A stretch of DNA of 64,000 bases from positions 39,677 to 103,676 of the forward strand of contig NZ_SNVV01000019.1 of assembly GCF_004361735.1 (NCBI RefSeq), read 5' to 3'. The notes under the pieces were generated by a model that ran no database searches, was not told the origin of the DNA, and saw only the letters and a list, made by a program, of their open reading frames with translations. Every line of letters begins with the position of its first letter. Position 1 is the first letter of the stretch. The position numbers were made by a program, and so were the translations under genes. This DNA is from Azoarcus indigens. Its GTDB lineage: Bacteria > Pseudomonadota > Gammaproteobacteria > Burkholderiales > Rhodocyclaceae. Positions 61,557 through 64,000 of this stretch are shown one piece after another.

Positions 61557-62639
61557 TCAGCCTGCGCGGCGGGTGGTGGCCAGCTTCTGCCGGAAGGCCT
61601 CGGTGAGCGCCGGCAGGATCTGCAGCGCGTCGCCGACGATGCCGTAGTGGGCGAAGTCGAAGATGGGAGCGTTGGGGTCGTTGTTGATGGCGATGACGCA
61701 GTCCGCGCCTTCCATGCCGACGCGGTGCTGGATGGCACCGGAGATGCCGGCGGCGATGTAGAGCTTGGGCCGCACCGTCCTGCCGGACTGGCCAACCTGG
61801 CGGTCCAGCTCCGCCCAGCCGGCCTGCACCACCGGCCGCGAGGCGCCGACTTCGGCGCTCAGCACCCGGGCCAGCTCCCACACCAGTTGGAAGTTCTCCT
61901 GCTTGGCGAGGCCCTTGCCGCCGGACACGATGATGTCGGCGAAGGGCAGCTGCGGCTTGTCTCGGCTGTCGTCGGGGATGTAGTCCAGCACCTTGGTGAT
62001 GATGGACTCCTCCGCCATCGCCAGCGGATGCTCGATGATCCTGCCGCCGCGGCCTTTCTGGCGTTCCGGCATCGCCATCACCCTCGGCCGCACGGTGGCC
62101 ATCTGCGGCCGGTAGTTCAGGGTGACGATGGTGCACAGCAGGCTGCCGCCGAAGGTCGGGCGGGTGGCGGCGAGGCTGCGGTTGTCCATGTCGATGGTGA
62201 GGCTGGTGCAGTCGGCGGTGAGGCCGGTGAGCAGGGTGGTGGCCACCGAGCCGGCGAGGTCGCGGCCCTGGGTGGTGGCGCCCAGCAGCAGCACTTCCGG
62301 CTGGTAGGTGTTGACCAGCTCGGTCATGCCGCGGGTGAAGGGGTCGTTGCGGTAGTCCTGCAGCGTCGGGCTTTCCATCAGGTAGCAGAGATCGGCGCCG
62401 TAGGCGAAAGCGTCGTGGCAGAAGCGCTGGCCATCGTCGCCGGGGGCGGCGAGCACCACGCCGGCCAGCTCCACGCCCAGCATGTCGGCCAGCTTGCGGC
62501 CTTCGCCCAGCAGTTCCCAGGACACCGGATGGACCTGGCCGCGCTCATGCTCGATGAAGACCCACACGCCCTTGTAGGCGGCCAGCCGCGGGTCCAGTTC
62601 GAATTTGCGCTTCTTCTTCACGGGTGCGTCATTGCTCAT
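61557..62639 (-). CDS. fixB: Electron transfer flavoprotein alpha subunit FixB
   Basis: Alpha-type ETF subunit, 360 residues, with an N-terminal alpha/beta half ([32 protein letters not shown]) and the C-terminal FAD domain containing [38 protein letters not shown] and [12 protein letters not shown]. Binds FAD together with FixA. It follows fixA by 10 bases. Confidence 0.94.
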   Translation of the reverse strand: MSNDAPVKKKRKFELDPRLAAYKGVWVFIEHERGQVHPVSWELLGEGRKLADMLGVELAGVVLAAPGDDGQRFCHDAFAYGADLCYLMESPTLQDYRNDPFTRGMTELVNTYQPEVLLLGATTQGRDLAGSVATTLLTGLTADCTSLTIDMDNRSLAATRPTFGGSLLCTIVTLNYRPQMATVRPRVMAMPERQKGRGGRIIEHPLAMAEESIITKVLDYIPDDSRDKPQLPFADIIVSGGKGLAKQENFQLVWELARVLSAEVGASRPVVQAGWAELDRQVGQSGRTVRPKLYIAAGISGAIQHRVGMEGADCVIAINNDPNAPIFDFAHYGIVGDALQILPALTEAFRQKLATTRRAG

Positions 62640-62649
62640 GTTCGTCTCC

Positions 62650-63495
62650 TTAGCCGGCGCGGCGGGCGAGTTCGGCTTCCACCACCGGGAAGCGCTGGCC
62701 CAGGCGGGCGATGAGTTCGACGGCGAGGTCGGCGGCGCGGCCGCTGTCCACCGTCACCATTTCCGCCTTCTCGGCGCGCGGGCTGGGGGTGAAGACCTTG
62801 TTCACCACCGTCGGCGAGCCCTTCAGGCCGATCTTGGTGACGTCCTCGATGCCGGCGGCCACGCGGTCCCAGCGCGTCAGCTCGTGACGCGCCGCGCGCA
62901 GCTGGTCGGGCAGGCTGCCGCGGCGCATCTCGTTGGTGCCTTCCAGCATGGTCACCAGGCAGGGCAGGGCGGTCTTGAGCAGCTGCACGCCGCCTTCGGC
63001 GCGGCGTTCCACCGTGATCGTGCCGCTGGTCTCATCCAGCTCGTTGATGCGGGACACATAGGTGAGCAGCTGCAGCTCCATGCGCTTGGCAATGCCGGGG
63101 CCGACCTGGGCGGTGTCGCCGTCTATGGTCTGCTTGCCGGTGAACACCAGGGTGACCGGGTGGCTCTCGTGGATCTTGCGGATGGCCGAGGCCAGGGCGA
63201 AGCTGGTCGCCAGCGTGTCGGCGCCGGCGAAGGCCTTGTCGGTGACGAGGATGATCTCGTCGGCCCCGTAGGACAGTGCCTTGCGCAGGGCGGCTTCGGC
63301 CTGCGGCGGCCCCATGGTGATCACGGTGACGCGGCCGCCGTGCTTGTCCTTCAGCCGCAGCGCCTCTTCCAGGGCGAAGAGGTCGTAGGGGTTGATGATG
63401 GCGGGCACGCCCTGCCGCATGATGGTGTTGGTTACCGGATGCACCCGGATCTGGGCGCTGTCCGGTACCTGCTTGATGCAGACGACGCTGTGCAT
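62650..63495 (-). CDS. fixA: Electron transfer flavoprotein beta subunit FixA
   Basis: Beta-type ETF subunit, 281 residues: [49 protein letters not shown] is the classic opening, and [23 protein letters not shown] the C-terminal region. Accepts electrons from NADH and, with FixB, is the likely bifurcation site. It lies 10 bases after the ferredoxin gene. Confidence 0.94.
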   Translation of the reverse strand: MHSVVCIKQVPDSAQIRVHPVTNTIMRQGVPAIINPYDLFALEEALRLKDKHGGRVTVITMGPPQAEAALRKALSYGADEIILVTDKAFAGADTLATSFALASAIRKIHESHPVTLVFTGKQTIDGDTAQVGPGIAKRMELQLLTYVSRINELDETSGTITVERRAEGGVQLLKTALPCLVTMLEGTNEMRRGSLPDQLRAARHELTRWDRVAAGIEDVTKIGLKGSPTVVNKVFTPSPRAEKAEMVTVDSGRAADLAVELIARLGQRFPVVEAELARRAG

Positions 63496-63505
63496 GGCGG
63501 GCTCC

Positions 63506-63694
63506 TCAGGCGTAGGAAATACAGCCGTCGACCGGGCAGTTGTCCATGCACTCCGGGTCGCCGCCGTCGCACTCGGTGCAGCTGCCGGCGTCGATGCGAT
63601 AGACGCCTTTCTTTTCCGCGATGGAACCGGTGGGACAGAGGGATTCGCACATGCCGCAGCTGGTGCATTGCAGCGGATCTATCTTCAAGGCCAT
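63506..63694 (-). CDS. 2[4Fe-4S] ferredoxin upstream of fixABCX
   Basis: A 62-residue ferredoxin with eight-plus cysteines: CTSCGMCESLCP and CTECDGGDPECMDNCPVDGCISYA. The start is ATG 63694, the standard MALKIDPLQC opening; longer in-frame sequence upstream is not family-like. In this system it is the likely low-potential acceptor of electrons bifurcated by FixABCX, and could feed nitrogenase or another reductase. First gene of the operon. Confidence 0.92.
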   Translation of the reverse strand: MALKIDPLQCTSCGMCESLCPTGSIAEKKGVYRIDAGSCTECDGGDPECMDNCPVDGCISYA

Positions 63695-64000
63695 GACTCG
63701 CTCCTGGATGGGGAATGAGTCCAGCTTAGGGATTGCGATGGCTAATTCCGGTAAACAGTCGATGCTGCGGTGCAAAAAAAGCGTAAATGCGAGAGGGGTG
63801 GAGAAGCGGGGCTTCCGCTCGGAGCGGCCTTTCTTTCGGTTCTTCGCGCAATCTGGGGGAAGTAGTGGTTGACGGTTCGGAGGTTGGTAGATTGGCAGTC
63901 GCCAAACAAACCGATCCCCTTCCTCTTCCCCGTCATGCGCGATGCTATGTTGGGCGTGGTCTTCTGGGAAGGCCACGTCGTCGATTCATCTCAGGAGCAA
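63695..64000. other. 306-base region upstream of ferredoxin-fixABCX; dyad and possible start of a divergent gene
   Basis: No gene seen. A perfect 5-4-5 dyad TTGGC-AGTC-GCCAA lies at 63893-63906. The window ends in TCAGGAGCAA, whose AGGAG (63993-63997) looks like a ribosome site for a plus-strand gene starting just past base 64000. A TTGACG at 63870-63875 may be a -35, without a convincing -10. No sigma54 -24/-12 element (TGGCAC-N5-TTGC) was found on the minus strand. Confidence 0.5.

Noticed and set aside
63695..63800. Possible sigma54 promoter before the ferredoxin-fixABCX operon
   Set aside because: I looked for TGGC-N8-TTGC on the minus strand with correct -24/-12 spacing and found none.

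Overview
The window is dense, GC-rich chromosomal DNA from a betaproteobacterium, most likely Rhodocyclales (Azospira/Dechlorosoma-like). I infer this from gene content and order: divergent pepA-holC and lptF-lptG, the rpsP-rimM-trmD-rplS operon, wrbA-DUF2069, ilvI-ilvH-ilvC-psd-pssA with leuA further along, a sigma factor-DUF3619-DUF3106-RDD operon, grxC-secB-gpsA, and ferredoxin-fixABCX. No tRNA, rRNA, insertion sequence, prophage or CRISPR array was seen. Most of the window is core genome; the accessory-looking parts are short.

Layout. 1-2.3 kb: a FecI/FecR iron-starvation sigma system with a Fur box and the start of its TonB receptor. 2.3-4.5 kb: a lipoprotein fusing DUF1566 repeats to a di-heme peroxidase. 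4.7-7.1 kb: moaC, an M48 protease with TPR region, and a TusA-like protein. 7.2-12.6 kb (minus): pepA-holC-hypothetical-valS. 12.8-15.0 kb: lptFG. 15.1-17.2 kb (minus): ribosomal/tRNA operon with a clear sigma70 promoter. 17.4-21.3 kb: a PilZ-like protein, YihY, WrbA, DUF2069. 21.3-32.2 kb (minus): branched-chain amino acid and phospholipid genes (ilvIHC, psd, pssA, leuA), interrupted between pssA and leuA by a five-gene block: two-component system, two related methyltransferases and an InaA-type kinase. 32.4-34.3 kb: sigma factor operon apparently starting at CTG. 34.3-40 kb: P-type ATPase behind an FNR/Anr-like box, then pepN. 40-48.6 kb: CBS protein, DUF455 protein, cytochrome c4, engB, a highly structured engB-hemB spacer, hemB, GNAT, HAD, bioC, bioB, comF, trmL. 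48.7-51.7 kb (minus): an ArsR regulator with cysteines spaced as in persulfide sensors, then rhodanese, grxC, secB, an SH3 protein and gpsA. 51.8-56.6 kb: gpmA, EnvC-like, CtpA, an orphan protein, moeB. 56.6-59.5 kb (minus): glyA, nrdR, ribD. 59.9-63.7 kb (minus): ferredoxin-fixABCX, a likely electron-bifurcating flavoprotein system.

The most interesting leads are the regulator/methyltransferase/kinase insertion with its candidate direct-repeat operator, the ArsR-rhodanese pair, the engB-hemB structured RNA region, the FNR-like promoter of the P-type ATPase, the CTG-initiated sigma factor, and the PilZ-motif protein of unknown role. None is proven by sequence alone. DUF names and family parallels are from memory, not from searches.
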